Shown here piece by piece: positions 1 through 8,189 of a DNA stretch of 34,120 nucleotides. The position numbers and the translations under genes were made by a program. This DNA comes from Prevotella sp. GTDB taxonomy: Bacteria > Bacteroidota > Bacteroidia > Bacteroidales > Bacteroidaceae. The stretch is from NCBI GenBank assembly GCA_017934525.1, contig JAGBJJ010000021.1, positions 1 through 34,120 of the forward strand, given 5' to 3'. The notes below the pieces were generated by a model, which was not told where the DNA came from, ran no database searches, and was given only the letters and a program-made list of their open reading frames with translations. Position 1 is the first letter of the stretch. Every line of letters begins with the position of its first letter.

Positions 1-1
1 C

Positions 2-592
2 ATAGGCCAGCGCTTAGGCGCCAGCTACCGCAACGACTGGCTGGAGGTGGAGCTCAACGGGCGTGTGCAGTATAACTATGTCTACAATAAGCTGCAGCCG
101 CAGTCGAACCTCAGCACGTGGGCCTTCAACTATGGCTTCAACGCTACGATGCAGGCACCATGGGGCATGCAGTTCACCACCGGCCTCAACATGTCGAGCC
201 GCCGCGGCTATAGCGACGATGCGGCCAACACCAACGAGCTGATATGGAACGCCCAGATAGCGCAGAGCTTCCTGAAAGGAAAGCCGCTGACCGTCAGGCT
301 GGAGCTCTACGACATACTGCGCCAGCAGTCGAACTTCTCGCGTGCCATCTCGGCTTTGTCGCGCACTGACAACAGGTATAACGCCATCAACAGCTATGTG
401 ATGCTGCGCGTGAACTACCGGCTGAACCTCTTCGGAACGAAGGAGATGAGGCAGGGCATGCGCATGGGACCTGACGCCCCCGGCATGCGGCCTGACGGCG
501 ACCGGACGCGCGGCGGCCAGCGCCCCAGGGGCTATGGCGGCGGGCAAGGTGGCTTCGGCGGTCCTGGCAGAGGCTTCGGTGGTGGATTCTGA
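2..592 (+). CDS. Outer-membrane beta-barrel protein, TonB-dependent-receptor-like, 3' end only
   Basis: The frame is open from the window edge, so the N-terminus (signal peptide, any plug domain) lies outside. The visible ~196 residues alternate polar and aromatic/hydrophobic residues in strand-sized blocks, as in the C-terminal barrel of Bacteroidota outer-membrane receptors. The stretch around YNYVYNKLQPQSN followed by a LxLYDILRQQSNFSRAIS-type segment resembles the 'outer membrane beta-barrel' family of CarboxypepD_reg/TonB-receptor proteins (family recognition from memory). After the last barrel-like strand (VMLRVNYRLNLF) there is an unusual tail of ~50 residues rich in Gly, Arg and Met, ending in repeated GGFGG/GRGFGG units. 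Substrate cannot be told. The gene is followed by a palindromic terminator at 616-668 shared with the convergent operon. Confidence 0.7.
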   Translation: MGQRLGASYRNDWLEVELNGRVQYNYVYNKLQPQSNLSTWAFNYGFNATMQAPWGMQFTTGLNMSSRRGYSDDAANTNELIWNAQIAQSFLKGKPLTVRLELYDILRQQSNFSRAISALSRTDNRYNAINSYVMLRVNYRLNLFGTKEMRQGMRMGPDAPGMRPDGDRTRGGQRPRGYGGGQGGFGGPGRGFGGGF

Positions 593-608
593 CGGCGAGG
601 AGACACGC

Positions 609-668
609 AAAAACTACTTGGGGCAGATTCTTACTTAAGCACAAGCTAAGGAAGAATCTGCCCCAAGT
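609..668 (-). terminator. Long palindromic terminator between convergent genes
   Basis: A perfect 17-bp inverted repeat, ACTTGGGGCAGATTCTT at 616-632 against its complement at 652-668, has a 19-nt interior in which CTTA (634-637) and TAAG (647-650) can also pair. Read on the minus strand the stem is followed by AG and five T (613-609), so it fits a terminator for the DUF5606 end of the nusB operon. On the plus strand no T-run follows. Confidence 0.75.
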
Positions 669-699
669 GTGTGGCACGGGACAAAGTGACGGCGTGTCT

Positions 700-1149
700 T
701 TATTCTGCTTCCTTCTGGCGGTCGTCCACGTTGTCGCCATCGGTGGGCTGCATCTCCTCCTTGAAGTCGGTGATGCCGTTCTCAATGAGGATGTTATACC
801 ACTGGAGCAGCTTCTTGATGTCGCTGGTGTGTACGCGGTCGCGGTCGAACTCAGGCAGCACCTTGGCGAAGTATTCGCGCAGTTCATCGCCGCTGGCCTT
901 CTTGAAGTCGATGCTGGCCTGCTTGCCCTCCTCGAGCGTCTTCAGATTGTCGAGAACGGTCATCAGGGGCACGTCTTCATTGTCGGTGAACATGGCGATG
1001 TCGGCCAGCGACGTGATACGGTCGGTGCCGAAGGCCGGCTGACGACGATGGTGAGCATCGAGCGACTCCACGATGAGGTTGTTGTGGCCACGCGAGATGA
1101 GTTTGTAGAGGCCGGGCTTTCCGGCGATAGCTAAAATTGTCTGTTGCAT
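700..1149 (-). CDS. DUF5606 family protein
   Basis: 149 residues, last gene of the nusB-yajC-ybbR-coaE series, 21 nt after coaE. The N-terminal ~60 residues (start MQQTILAIAGKPGLYKLISR, then NNLIVESLD) form a small beta-rich module like that of the DUF5606 family, which is widespread in Bacteroidota. The rest is helical and charged (LREYFAKVLPEFDRDRVHTS, then KKLLQWYNIL) with an acidic tail. No catalytic motif, signal peptide or membrane segment is visible, so it should be cytoplasmic. Function is unknown. Family assignment is from recall of the N-terminal sequence. Confidence 0.75.
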   Translation of the reverse strand: MQQTILAIAGKPGLYKLISRGHNNLIVESLDAHHRRQPAFGTDRITSLADIAMFTDNEDVPLMTVLDNLKTLEEGKQASIDFKKASGDELREYFAKVLPEFDRDRVHTSDIKKLLQWYNILIENGITDFKEEMQPTDGDNVDDRQKEAE

Positions 1150-1170
1150 GATTCTTTCTTACTTTACTTT

Positions 1171-1764
1171 TTATGGTTGTTCTGTTGCTTGCTTTGTTGC
1201 GGTGTCGGCAGCCAGGCTGCTGAGCAGCTTCTCTATCTGCGGCGCGAGCGGGCAGAGGCCGTCGTTGACAATCTCATAGTCGGCACGCTGCCTGACCATG
1301 TCCTGATTCCACTGGCGCCCCATCCACTCAACAGCTTTCTCGGGCGATATGCCGTCGCGGCGGGTGACACGCTCGATGCGCACTGCTTGCGGTGCGGTGA
1401 CGACGATGACCTTATCGACAAGGCTGTCGAAGCCCGACTCGTAGAGGATGGCACACTCCATCCACTGCATGCCCGACGACAGAAAGTCGCGGGCTACAGC
1501 CGGGTGTACGATGGCATCGATGGCATGGGCATTGTCGGCCGAGGCAAGCAGGAAACGCGCCACCTCAGCCTTGTTGAGAAGACCCTGGGCGTCGTAAGCC
1601 TCAGGGCCGATGAGGGCCGTGAGCTGCTGGCGCAGTGAGGCCGACTGCCGCATCAGGCGTTTGGCAGCCGCATCGCAGTCGTAGATGGCGATGCCGCGCT
1701 GGGCGAGCAGGGCGCACACGTAGCTCTTGCCGCTGCCTATTCCTCCTGTGATGGCTATTCTCAT
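1171..1764 (-). CDS. coaE: Dephospho-CoA kinase
   Basis: 197 residues, usual for CoaE (~200). It phosphorylates the 3'-hydroxyl of the ribose of dephospho-CoA with ATP, the last step of CoA synthesis, in the cytoplasm. The P-loop GGIGSGKS is at residues 7-14. The CoA-binding/lid region follows, with YDCDAAAKRLM (about 28-38), HPAV (about 86-89) and the LID-type stretch RVTRRDGIS (about 131-139). The ATG overlaps the stop of the YbbR gene by 4 nt (ATGA), so the two are translationally coupled. The last ~12 residues (TATKQATEQP) look like a variable tail. Confidence 0.93.
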   Translation of the reverse strand: MRIAITGGIGSGKSYVCALLAQRGIAIYDCDAAAKRLMRQSASLRQQLTALIGPEAYDAQGLLNKAEVARFLLASADNAHAIDAIVHPAVARDFLSSGMQWMECAILYESGFDSLVDKVIVVTAPQAVRIERVTRRDGISPEKAVEWMGRQWNQDMVRQRADYEIVNDGLCPLAPQIEKLLSSLAADTATKQATEQP

Positions 1765-2750
1765 GGCTGGCGCTCCTCAATAAGATAGTCTACCTGCTGC
1801 ACATTGAGCTTCGCCCGCGAGATGCCTTCAGGCAAGCGCCGCAGGTAGATGTTGCACTTCGGCGACGACTGGCGCGAGAACTCCTCGTAGTCGGCCACGA
1901 CGAGGAAGTCGCTGACCGAGAGGTTCTGTATGTTCTTCATGCCCGTGACGAAACTCACGCTCACCCTGGCAGGAAAAGTGCGCAGCACCTTGCCCTCAGG
2001 CATGTTGATGCCCACCACGGGTATGTCGCTGATGCTCTCCTCGGTGAGCACATCGGTGATGAACTGCAGCTGCACCTCGTGGGGCATCACTTTCACACCG
2101 TCTATTTTCTGAGTGGAGGCGGTGAGGGTCAGCGTGTCGTGAAACTCGGCATAGTTGAGCGTCTGTGTATAGATGACGTCGATGCTGTCGAGCTTGGTCT
2201 TCGAGGCAAAGATGGTGACGCTGTCGGGCGTGCAGATGGTGTCGGCAATGAAGTAGAGCTTCTCGGGCACCACCTGTCCGCGCATTCTGACGGGCACGCG
2301 CTTGCGTTCACCATAATTATAATAAAAGGTGAGTTTCTCGGGCTTGATGGCCGTGACACGCGTGGAGGCAGGAAAAGCCTTTGCCACCAGCTTGGTCAGG
2401 TCGCTGGTCGGCACGGAGCCCGTGCCGGCAGAGTGAGCGTAGTGCTGGAAGTCGATGTTGATGGCCTTCGGCGTCTTGTTGTAGATGAAGGTAGCCAGAT
2501 TGATACCTTTGTCGCTGACGTTGACGCGCAGCGTGTCGTCTTCAGCCGAGGTGAGCACGGCGTTCTTTGGTATGTTGACATAGTGCACCACCAGCTTCAC
2601 CTCTTCCTCGTAAGTCTCGTTGAGCGCTGTCAGCAGCCAGAAGATGCCTGCCGTGGCGAAGAAGAAGAGAAAGATGAGAAATTCCCTGTTAGCACGGCTG
2701 AACAGGAAATGACCGATGGCGCGTATGATGTCGCGGGTGCTCACGGGCAA
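1761..2750 (-). CDS. YbbR-like domain protein, membrane anchored
   Basis: 329 residues. About 24 cytoplasmic residues precede one membrane segment (about 25-44, FLIFLFFFATAGIFWLLTAL). A long extracytoplasmic part of beta-rich YbbR-like repeats follows; a conserved-looking start is NVSDKGINLATF and a second unit carries RVPVRMRG. In Firmicutes the YbbR protein CdaR modulates the diadenylate cyclase CdaA. Here no cyclase gene is adjacent, and the gene sits between yajC and coaE, so a role in c-di-AMP signalling is only a possibility. It lies 25 nt after yajC and overlaps coaE by 4 nt. Confidence 0.85.
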   Translation of the reverse strand: MPVSTRDIIRAIGHFLFSRANREFLIFLFFFATAGIFWLLTALNETYEEEVKLVVHYVNIPKNAVLTSAEDDTLRVNVSDKGINLATFIYNKTPKAINIDFQHYAHSAGTGSVPTSDLTKLVAKAFPASTRVTAIKPEKLTFYYNYGERKRVPVRMRGQVVPEKLYFIADTICTPDSVTIFASKTKLDSIDVIYTQTLNYAEFHDTLTLTASTQKIDGVKVMPHEVQLQFITDVLTEESISDIPVVGINMPEGKVLRTFPARVSVSFVTGMKNIQNLSVSDFLVVADYEEFSRQSSPKCNIYLRRLPEGISRAKLNVQQVDYLIEERQP

Positions 2751-2775
2751 GAAAGGTGTGAGGGCGTCGGCCTGA

Positions 2776-3093
2776 TTACTTCTGCAGCTGGCTGCTCATG
2801 TCCTTGAACACGTAGCTGCGGTCAACGGTGATGACCACGTCGCGGGCGATGCGCACATCGACGGTGTTCTTGGCCAGGTCGATGCTCTTCACGGTGCCGT
2901 AGATGCCGCCGCCGGTGACCACCTGTGTGCCCTCGGCCAGCTCGTTCTGGAACTTCTGTATCTCCTTCTGCTTTTTCTGCTGCGGACGAATCATGAAGAA
3001 ATACATAATGACAAACATCAGGATGATCATCACCCAGAAGCTCATCATGCTGCCGCCTGCGGCAGCCTGTGCTGAAAGAAAAATTGTTGTCAT
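2776..3093 (-). CDS. yajC: Preprotein translocase subunit YajC
   Basis: 105 residues, typical YajC size. A single hydrophobic segment (about 16-36, MMSFWVMIILMFVIMYFF) runs into the family hallmark FMIRPQQKKQKE. A cytoplasmic beta domain follows, with ELAEGTQVVTGGGIYGTV (the conserved GxxVVTxGGIxGxV block). YajC is an accessory, non-essential partner of SecDF in the Sec translocon. It lies between nusB (31 nt) and ybbR (25 nt) in one minus-strand operon. Confidence 0.93.
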   Translation of the reverse strand: MTTIFLSAQAAAGGSMMSFWVMIILMFVIMYFFMIRPQQKKQKEIQKFQNELAEGTQVVTGGGIYGTVKSIDLAKNTVDVRIARDVVITVDRSYVFKDMSSQLQK

Positions 3094-3124
3094 GTTGATA
3101 TAATATTATTGTTTTTTACTTACA

Positions 3125-4084
3125 TTATTTCTGAGGCTCCTGGCTGGCCTCCTTGCTCTCTATGAGCTTCATCATTCTGCCAGTCTTCACCAGATGGCGG
3201 GCGATGGTGTCGAGCATGCCGTTGATATAGCCGGCGCTGCGGGGGGTAGAGTAGAACTTGGAGAGCTCCACAAACTCGTTGATGGTCACCGACACGGGTA
3301 TGCTGGGGAAGGTGAGCATCTCGGCAATGGCAATCTGCATGATGATGACGTCCATGTAGGCCAGGCGGCTGAAGTCCCAGTTGCGCGAAGCCTCGCTCAT
3401 GAAGCGCTGATACTCGTCGGCGTTGAGTATGGTGGCGCGGAAGAGCTTGCGGGCATAGTCTTTCTCCTCTTCAGAGTCATATTCGGGCAGCAGCTCCTGG
3501 CGCGCGCCGTTCTTCTCGTCGAAGCGCTTGATGGTCTTCAGCACAAACGTGTCGACCACTTCCTTGTCGTCGTTCCAATAGAGGCTCTGCTCCTCCAGCA
3601 GCTGGTCGAGGTCTTCATTCTCTTGGATGAGGGTGCGGTAGAGCTTGCGCCACAGCTCCCTGTCGGCGGCATACGAGTCCTCGGCGGCCTCCATATATTC
3701 CTTATATATTTGGCTCTGTTCAATCTGCTCAAACAGCCGCCCCACAAATTCCGGCTCGTCGGCCCAGGTGTGCTTTTGTGTTTCCATGAAGTCGCTCAGT
3801 TGCTTGTTGCTCTCCAGCTGCAAGGCAAAGCGGTTGTACGCGAACTTCTGCGATGGCTCGGCCTTGCCTTCACGCTTGGCTTTGGCCTGCACCACTTCCA
3901 GACGCCGCCGCGACTCTTTCGTTACGGCCACAATAAGCGACAGCAGCTCGTTGTAAAGATCGTAGGCCTTTGACAGGCTGAAGAACAGTTCCTTTTCTGC
4001 CGTGTCGATGTTCTTGTTGCCGTTTTGATAGTACGCGTAGGTTAATTGGACAATCTTAATTCTGATGATTTCTCTGTTAATCAT
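3125..4084 (-). CDS. nusB: Transcription antitermination factor NusB, long form
   Basis: 319 residues, more than twice the ~140 of E. coli NusB. The all-helical NusB fold is recognisable in the C-terminal part (about 205-310): YARKLFRATI, then WDFSRLAYMDVIIMQIAIAE and the signature INEFVELSKFYSTPRSAGYI leading into NGMLDTI. The first ~200 residues are helical and charged and have no motif I recognise; extended NusB proteins of this kind are common in Bacteroidota. NusB binds boxA RNA with NusE and promotes rRNA antitermination. It is the first gene of the operon nusB-yajC-ybbR-coaE-DUF5606, driven by the promoter at 4110-4140. Confidence 0.9.
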   Translation of the reverse strand: MINREIIRIKIVQLTYAYYQNGNKNIDTAEKELFFSLSKAYDLYNELLSLIVAVTKESRRRLEVVQAKAKREGKAEPSQKFAYNRFALQLESNKQLSDFMETQKHTWADEPEFVGRLFEQIEQSQIYKEYMEAAEDSYAADRELWRKLYRTLIQENEDLDQLLEEQSLYWNDDKEVVDTFVLKTIKRFDEKNGARQELLPEYDSEEEKDYARKLFRATILNADEYQRFMSEASRNWDFSRLAYMDVIIMQIAIAEMLTFPSIPVSVTINEFVELSKFYSTPRSAGYINGMLDTIARHLVKTGRMMKLIESKEASQEPQK

Positions 4085-4109
4085 ACTTTATGCTAATGTT
4101 AATCGGATG

Positions 4110-4140
4110 CAAATTTAGCTATTTTTCCGCTATTGAGCAA
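4110..4140 (-). promoter_or_regulatory. Bacteroidota-type promoter of the nusB operon
   Basis: On the minus strand the -7 box TAAATTTG (genomic 4117-4110) is preceded by a 20-nt spacer and TTG (4140-4138), matching the known Bacteroidota layout. The nusB ATG follows 25 nt downstream of the box. It is divergent from the rplY promoter. Confidence 0.75.
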
Positions 4141-4177
4141 GAAAAAAGCATTCTTTTTTGAAAAAATTCATAATTGC

Positions 4178-4210
4178 TTGTTTTTATTTCATATTTTCTT
4201 TGTACCTTTG
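4178..4210 (+). promoter_or_regulatory. Bacteroidota-type promoter of rplY
   Basis: The -7 box TACCTTTG is at 4203-4210, and TTG at 4178-4180 lies 22 nt upstream in a T-rich tract. This leaves a 5' leader of about 75 nt before the rplY ATG at 4292. Confidence 0.75.
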
Positions 4211-4291
4211 CACCGCTTTTTTCGTGTGATGGCGAATTAAGTAGAGATTTATTAAATAATTAACAACTTAATTTAGAGTAACACAACAGTT

Positions 4292-4891
4292 ATGAAAGAA
4301 ATCAATGTGAATGGTCAGAAGCGCGAGGCTACTGGCAAGAAGGCAAGCAAGATGGTGCGCAAAGAGGGTATGGTGCCCTGCAATCTCTATGGCGAGAAGA
4401 AAGATGAGAAGGGTCTGCCCGTAGCCCTGTCGTTCATGGCTTCCATGGTCGAGCTGCGCAAGGTGGTCTATACGCCCCATGTCTACGTGGTCAACCTGAA
4501 CATCGACGGCGAGACGCACAAGGCTATCATCAAGGAGCTGCAGTTCCATCCCACGACCGATGCGCTGCTGCACGCCGACTTCTATGAGGTGAACGCCGAG
4601 AAGCCCATCGTCATCGGTATTCCCGTCAAGGTCAACGGCCTGGCTCAGGGTGTGCGTGACGGCGGTAAGCTCAACATCTCTATCCGCAAGATTGACGTGA
4701 AGGCTCCCTATTCGCAGATTCCCGAGATGCTCGACGTCGACGTCACCAACCTCGGTCTTGGCAAGGCCATCAAGGTGGGCGACCTGAGCTACGAGGGCCT
4801 CGAGCTGGCTACCCCTGCACAGGTGGTGGTGTGCTCGGTGAAGGAGACCCGCGCTTCGAAGTCTGCAGCAGCTGCCGCAGCAGAGGCTTAA
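4292..4891 (+). CDS. rplY: 50S ribosomal protein L25/general stress protein Ctc
   Basis: 199 residues, the long (Ctc/TL5) form. The N-terminal 5S-rRNA-binding L25 domain covers about 1-95, with the hallmark REATGKKASKMVRKEGMVPC and later LQFHPTTDALLHADFYEV. A C-terminal beta domain (about 100-190: KVNGLAQGVRDGG, then VDVTNLGLGKAIKVGDL) follows, and an Ala-rich tail ends the protein. It binds 5S rRNA in the large subunit. It has its own promoter at 4203-4210 and a terminator at 4914-4966, so it appears to be monocistronic although pth follows. Confidence 0.94.
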   Translation: MKEINVNGQKREATGKKASKMVRKEGMVPCNLYGEKKDEKGLPVALSFMASMVELRKVVYTPHVYVVNLNIDGETHKAIIKELQFHPTTDALLHADFYEVNAEKPIVIGIPVKVNGLAQGVRDGGKLNISIRKIDVKAPYSQIPEMLDVDVTNLGLGKAIKVGDLSYEGLELATPAQVVVCSVKETRASKSAAAAAAEA

Positions 4892-4913
4892 TCTGGTCTT
4901 TCAAAAGCATAGG

Positions 4914-4967
4914 GATTAGGAATGCGTGCAAGGCAGTTGCTGTCTGGGCCGCTTCCTAATCTCTTTT
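4914..4967 (+). terminator. Intrinsic terminator after rplY
   Basis: GATTAGGAA (4914-4922) pairs with TTCCTAATC (4953-4961). A 30-nt loop separates the arms, and a pyrimidine run TCTTTT follows. The large loop makes it weaker than the others in this window, and partial read-through into pth is possible. Confidence 0.6.
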
Positions 4968-4996
4968 CGTAATCAACAGTTCGTGACAACGCCATT

Positions 4997-5596
4997 ATGG
5001 ATAAGTTTTTGATTGTCGGGTTAGGCAATGTGGGCAGTGAGTATGAAGGCACCCGCCACAACACCGGTTTCATGGTGGTCGATGCCTTCGCCAGGGCCTG
5101 CGATGCGGTCTTCGAGGACCGCCGCTACGGCTTTGTGGCCCAAGCCTCGGTCAAGGGGCGGCGCGTGATACTGCTGAAGCCGTCGACCTTTATGAACCTG
5201 AGCGGCAATGCGGTGCGCTATTGGCTGGCGAAAGAGAACATCGACCAGAAGAACCTGCTCGTGGTGAGCGACGACGTGGCCCTGCCGTTGGGCGACTTCA
5301 GACTGAAGGCCAGCGGCTCGAACGGCGGGCACAACGGTCTGGGCCACATACAGCAGCTCATCGGGCAGCAGTATGCCCGGCTGCGCATGGGCATCGGCAG
5401 CGACTATGCGCGCGGCGGACAGATTGACTGGGTGCTGGGGCGCTACTCCGACGAGGAGCTGCGACAGCTCACCCCTGCCATCGCAATGGCCGTAGACGTC
5501 ATCAGGAGTTTCGTGCTCTGCGGCATCGACCTGACAATGAATCAATACAACAAACTGGGCAAGGCAGGAGCCAGGCCAAAAGAAGAGAAGGAATGA
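4997..5596 (+). CDS. pth: Peptidyl-tRNA hydrolase
   Basis: 199 residues, normal for bacterial Pth. It releases peptides from prematurely dissociated peptidyl-tRNAs in the cytoplasm. The motif [18 protein letters not shown] holds N11 and the catalytic His21. [11 protein letters not shown] contains N67, [14 protein letters not shown] carries the conserved Asp (92/93), and [10 protein letters not shown] carries N113. These correspond to the known N10/H20/N68/D93 set of the E. coli enzyme with a one-residue shift. The stop overlaps the ATG of the S4-domain gene (ATGA), so the two are translationally coupled. I see no clear promoter directly upstream. Confidence 0.95.
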   Translation: MDKFLIVGLGNVGSEYEGTRHNTGFMVVDAFARACDAVFEDRRYGFVAQASVKGRRVILLKPSTFMNLSGNAVRYWLAKENIDQKNLLVVSDDVALPLGDFRLKASGSNGGHNGLGHIQQLIGQQYARLRMGIGSDYARGGQIDWVLGRYSDEELRQLTPAIAMAVDVIRSFVLCGIDLTMNQYNKLGKAGARPKEEKE

Positions 5597-6012
5597 GCGA
5601 GGCAAGAATCGACAAGTGGCTCTGGGCAGCCCGTATCTACAAAACACGCACCATCGCGGCAGACGCCTGCAAGAACGGGCGGGTGAGCGTCAACGGCGTC
5701 AGCGTGAAGCCTGCACGCATGGTGAAGGAGGGCGACACGGTCAGCGTGCGCAAGCCGCCCGTCACCTATTCCTTCCGCATACTGAAGACCATCGAACAGC
5801 GTGTGGGCGCCAAGCTGCTGCCTGAGATATATGAGAATATTACACCGCAGGATCAGTACGACCTGCTGGAAATGAACCGCATCAGCGGATTCGTGGACCG
5901 TGCACGAGGCACCGGTCGCCCGACGAAGAAAGACCGCCGGGCCATGGATGCCTTTGCCGACTTTGAGGGCTTCGACTTCGACTCGTGGGACGATGACGAC
6001 GACGATGAGTAG
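5593..6012 (+). CDS. S4-domain RNA-binding protein (Hsp15/HslR-like)
   Basis: 139 residues. An S4 RNA-binding domain fills about 4-65: [18 protein letters not shown], the GRVSVNG turn and [14 protein letters not shown] match the HslR (Hsp15) layout. E. coli Hsp15 recycles 50S subunits that carry a nascent chain with tRNA, which fits the coupling to pth: both handle stalled peptidyl-tRNA. After the S4 domain come a basic segment ([16 protein letters not shown]) and a very acidic end ([10 protein letters not shown]). The ATG overlaps the pth stop by 4 nt. Confidence 0.88.
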   Translation: MSEARIDKWLWAARIYKTRTIAADACKNGRVSVNGVSVKPARMVKEGDTVSVRKPPVTYSFRILKTIEQRVGAKLLPEIYENITPQDQYDLLEMNRISGFVDRARGTGRPTKKDRRAMDAFADFEGFDFDSWDDDDDDE

Positions 6013-6077
6013 CAGCCGTGGCATGCGTAACTTGACATTCAGAAATGAAACAATTTAAACTTTTAGGAGAATTGAAA

Positions 6078-7178
6078 ATGAAGACATTAAAAACTATTCT
6101 TGGACTACTGGGGGCTGCCTCCATGGCAACCTCGTGCCTGAACGACGATGAAGCCTACAACGCAGGTTTCGTGTTCTATCGGCCCGACAGACCTGTCACT
6201 ACGTTCTTTGCTAACAACAGAGCCGACTCGCTCATCTTCTTCAGCTATGGCGACTGGATTATCCGCGACGGCAACTACGACAACGCGTGGGTGACGCTGC
6301 CGTTCACATCGGGCAAAGGTGAGGTGTGGAACATAGGACGTGTGGATATTGCCGAGAACACCACAGGCAAGAGCCGTGTGGCCGGCTTCGTCATTACGGA
6401 TGCCAACCATCCCTCGGCAGGCTCTTCCTCATTCTATTACCTCCAGACGGCCACGCGCGGCGACGGCTCGCTGGGCTTCGCACCCGACGTGAAGACCATC
6501 ACGGGCACCGACGGGGCGGACTTTGCCTTTGCCTACGACGCCCTGCACCGGCCCACCTCGCTGCTGATGAAGAAGCACGGCAACGTTGTGCGCCACCTGA
6601 CCATCGACTACAACGACACCGACAGCGTGATGACCGTCACCGACGGCTCGCTCACTTACGACAAGGCTCACTACGGGCGCAGCTATCAGGCCGACCAGCT
6701 GAAGACCGACGACGACCTCATCGGGTGTTTCGTGGTGCAAGACGTCTATATGGGCTACTACATGAACAACAGATTCGACTACCGGCGCATGCACCGCTCG
6801 CAGAACGACACGACGGCTATACGCTACATCTTCCCCAAACAGGGAGTCAGTCTCGTTGCCGACAGCCTGCACAATGCCGACTCGCTCTACTTCTACAAGA
6901 GCAACGAGCTGCAGCAGCGCTACGGACTGACCTACAGCCAGTATGACAACCGCTGCCAGACGGTGGATGCCAACCAGCTAATCTTCGGCGTCGACAACTG
7001 CGACCCTTATCTGCTGCTGTCGATGTTCAGCATAGCTCGCAACTCGAATATCATCAGCCTTGCTAAGGCCGACGACGGTGAGATTAGTGTTGCCACAGAA
7101 CTCAATGCCGACAAGAGCGTGGCCAGCATGACGGTGACGCGCGGCGGCGAAACAATCACTTATACCTTCGGTTACTGA
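6078..7178 (+). CDS. BACON-like-domain lipoprotein
   Basis: 366 residues from ATG 6078, which has an AGGAG 8 nt upstream (6065-6069). A longer in-frame start at 6045 would add 11 residues before the signal. The lipoprotein signal MKTLKTILGLLGAASMATSC gives a lipobox Cys at residue 20. Residues about 40-130 look like a BACON domain: a DWIIRDG...WVTLPFTSGKGE core, then ENTTGKSRVAGFVIT and a closing YYLQTATRGDG. The C-terminal ~230 residues contain YDALHRPTSLL and short beta hairpins of a DUF4595-like style, which is uncertain. BACON domains occur in surface glycan-related proteins of Bacteroidota. Its TGA shares one base with the antiporter ATG (TGATG). Confidence 0.6.
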   Translation: MKTLKTILGLLGAASMATSCLNDDEAYNAGFVFYRPDRPVTTFFANNRADSLIFFSYGDWIIRDGNYDNAWVTLPFTSGKGEVWNIGRVDIAENTTGKSRVAGFVITDANHPSAGSSSFYYLQTATRGDGSLGFAPDVKTITGTDGADFAFAYDALHRPTSLLMKKHGNVVRHLTIDYNDTDSVMTVTDGSLTYDKAHYGRSYQADQLKTDDDLIGCFVVQDVYMGYYMNNRFDYRRMHRSQNDTTAIRYIFPKQGVSLVADSLHNADSLYFYKSNELQQRYGLTYSQYDNRCQTVDANQLIFGVDNCDPYLLLSMFSIARNSNIISLAKADDGEISVATELNADKSVASMTVTRGGETITYTFGY

Positions 7179-8140
7179 TGCTACTGCAATGCCTGCTGAT
7201 CATCGTCGGCGTCGCGCTGGTGCTCTGGGGAGCCGACCGGCTGACTGAAGGGGCGGCTGCACTGGCCCGCCGCCTCAGCGTGCCTGAGATAGTGATAGGC
7301 CTCACCATCGTGGCGGCGGGGACGTCGGCACCTGAGCTCTTCGTGAGTGTGGTGTCGGCTCTGAACGGCACGCCCGACCTGGCTGTGGGTAATGTAGTGG
7401 GGTCGAACACGATGAACGCGATGCTCATCGTAGGCGCAGCAGCCATGGCGGCGCCTATGGTCATCAGTCCTGGCACGGTGAAGAAAGACCTGCCCTTCGC
7501 CATTGCGGCTTCGCTGCTGCTGCTGGTGCTCTGTCTTGACAGCTTCAGCCGCCTTTCTATCGGCGGCAATGTCATCAGCCGGGCCGATGGGGTTGTCTTA
7601 CTGCTGGGCTTCGCCCTGTTCATGGGCTACACGCTGAGGGTGGCCCGCCAGAGTGGGGCAGAGGCGGCTCAGCCTGCCACCTCACCGCATGCGCCGGTAT
7701 GGCGCAGCCTGCTGTTTGTGGTGGTGGGTCTGACCTGCTTGGTGGTAGGCTCCAACCTATTTGTCGATGCGGCCACGGCTGTGGCTCAGCAGCTGGGCGT
7801 CAGCCAGAGCGTGATAGGCCTAACCATCGTGGCAGGCGGCACGTCGCTGCCGGAGCTTGCCACCAGCGTGGTAGCTGCGCGCAAAGGACAGTCGGCCATA
7901 GCCATAGGCAATGTCATAGGGTCGAATGTGTTCAACATTCTCCTCATACTGGGCCTGACGGCCGTCATCACCCCGATGCAGATAGGCGGCATCACGCTCG
8001 TCGACCTGCTGGTGATGCTCGTGTCGATGGTGGCCGTATGGATGTTCTCCTACACCAAGCTCACCGTGGCTCGCTGGGAGGGTGCTGTGCTCACCGCAGG
8101 CTATCTGGCCTATCTGGCATGGCTGCTCAGTCATATTTAA
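7178..8140 (+). CDS. Calcium/sodium antiporter, YrbG/CaCA family
   Basis: 320 residues, ~10 hydrophobic segments, inner membrane. The two inverted alpha-repeats that define the CaCA superfamily are clear: GLTIVAAGTSAPELFVS (41-57) with GNVVGSN (71-77) in the first half, and GLTIVAGGTSLPELATS (about 213-229) with GNVIGSN in the second. The GTS(A/L)PE motifs supply the Glu residues that coordinate Ca2+/Na+. A hydrophilic loop of ~20 residues (SGAEAAQPATSPHAP) joins the halves. The start overlaps the BACON lipoprotein stop by one base. Its stop lies just upstream of the queF riboswitch candidate. Confidence 0.92.
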   Translation: MLLQCLLIIVGVALVLWGADRLTEGAAALARRLSVPEIVIGLTIVAAGTSAPELFVSVVSALNGTPDLAVGNVVGSNTMNAMLIVGAAAMAAPMVISPGTVKKDLPFAIAASLLLLVLCLDSFSRLSIGGNVISRADGVVLLLGFALFMGYTLRVARQSGAEAAQPATSPHAPVWRSLLFVVVGLTCLVVGSNLFVDAATAVAQQLGVSQSVIGLTIVAGGTSLPELATSVVAARKGQSAIAIGNVIGSNVFNILLILGLTAVITPMQIGGITLVDLLVMLVSMVAVWMFSYTKLTVARWEGAVLTAGYLAYLAWLLSHI

Positions 8141-8149
8141 TATTTTCAC

Positions 8150-8184
8150 AGGGGTACTTGCTCAACCCCCTTAAACAAAACAAG
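8150..8184 (+). promoter_or_regulatory. Candidate preQ1-I riboswitch upstream of queF
   Basis: The sequence shows stem P1 AGGGG (8150-8154) / CCCCT (8167-8171), loop 8155-8165, then C8166, which sits where the preQ1-pairing cytosine (C15 of the T. tengcongensis aptamer) sits. The A-rich tail TTAAACAAAACAAG (8171-8184) follows. CTTG in the loop (8157-8160) pairs with CAAG in the tail (8181-8184) to give the H-type pseudoknot P2. Layout, the cytosine and the tail (TTAACAAAACAAGG in the T. tengcongensis RNA, from memory) all match class preQ1-I. P2 ends 5 nt before the queF ATG, so ligand binding should block initiation. Confidence 0.82.
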
Positions 8185-8189
8185 AAACA

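Noticed and set aside
1761..2750. YbbR protein as evidence of a c-di-AMP signalling locus
   Set aside because: No diadenylate cyclase or phosphodiesterase is nearby; the order yajC-ybbR-coaE is a common Bacteroidota arrangement.
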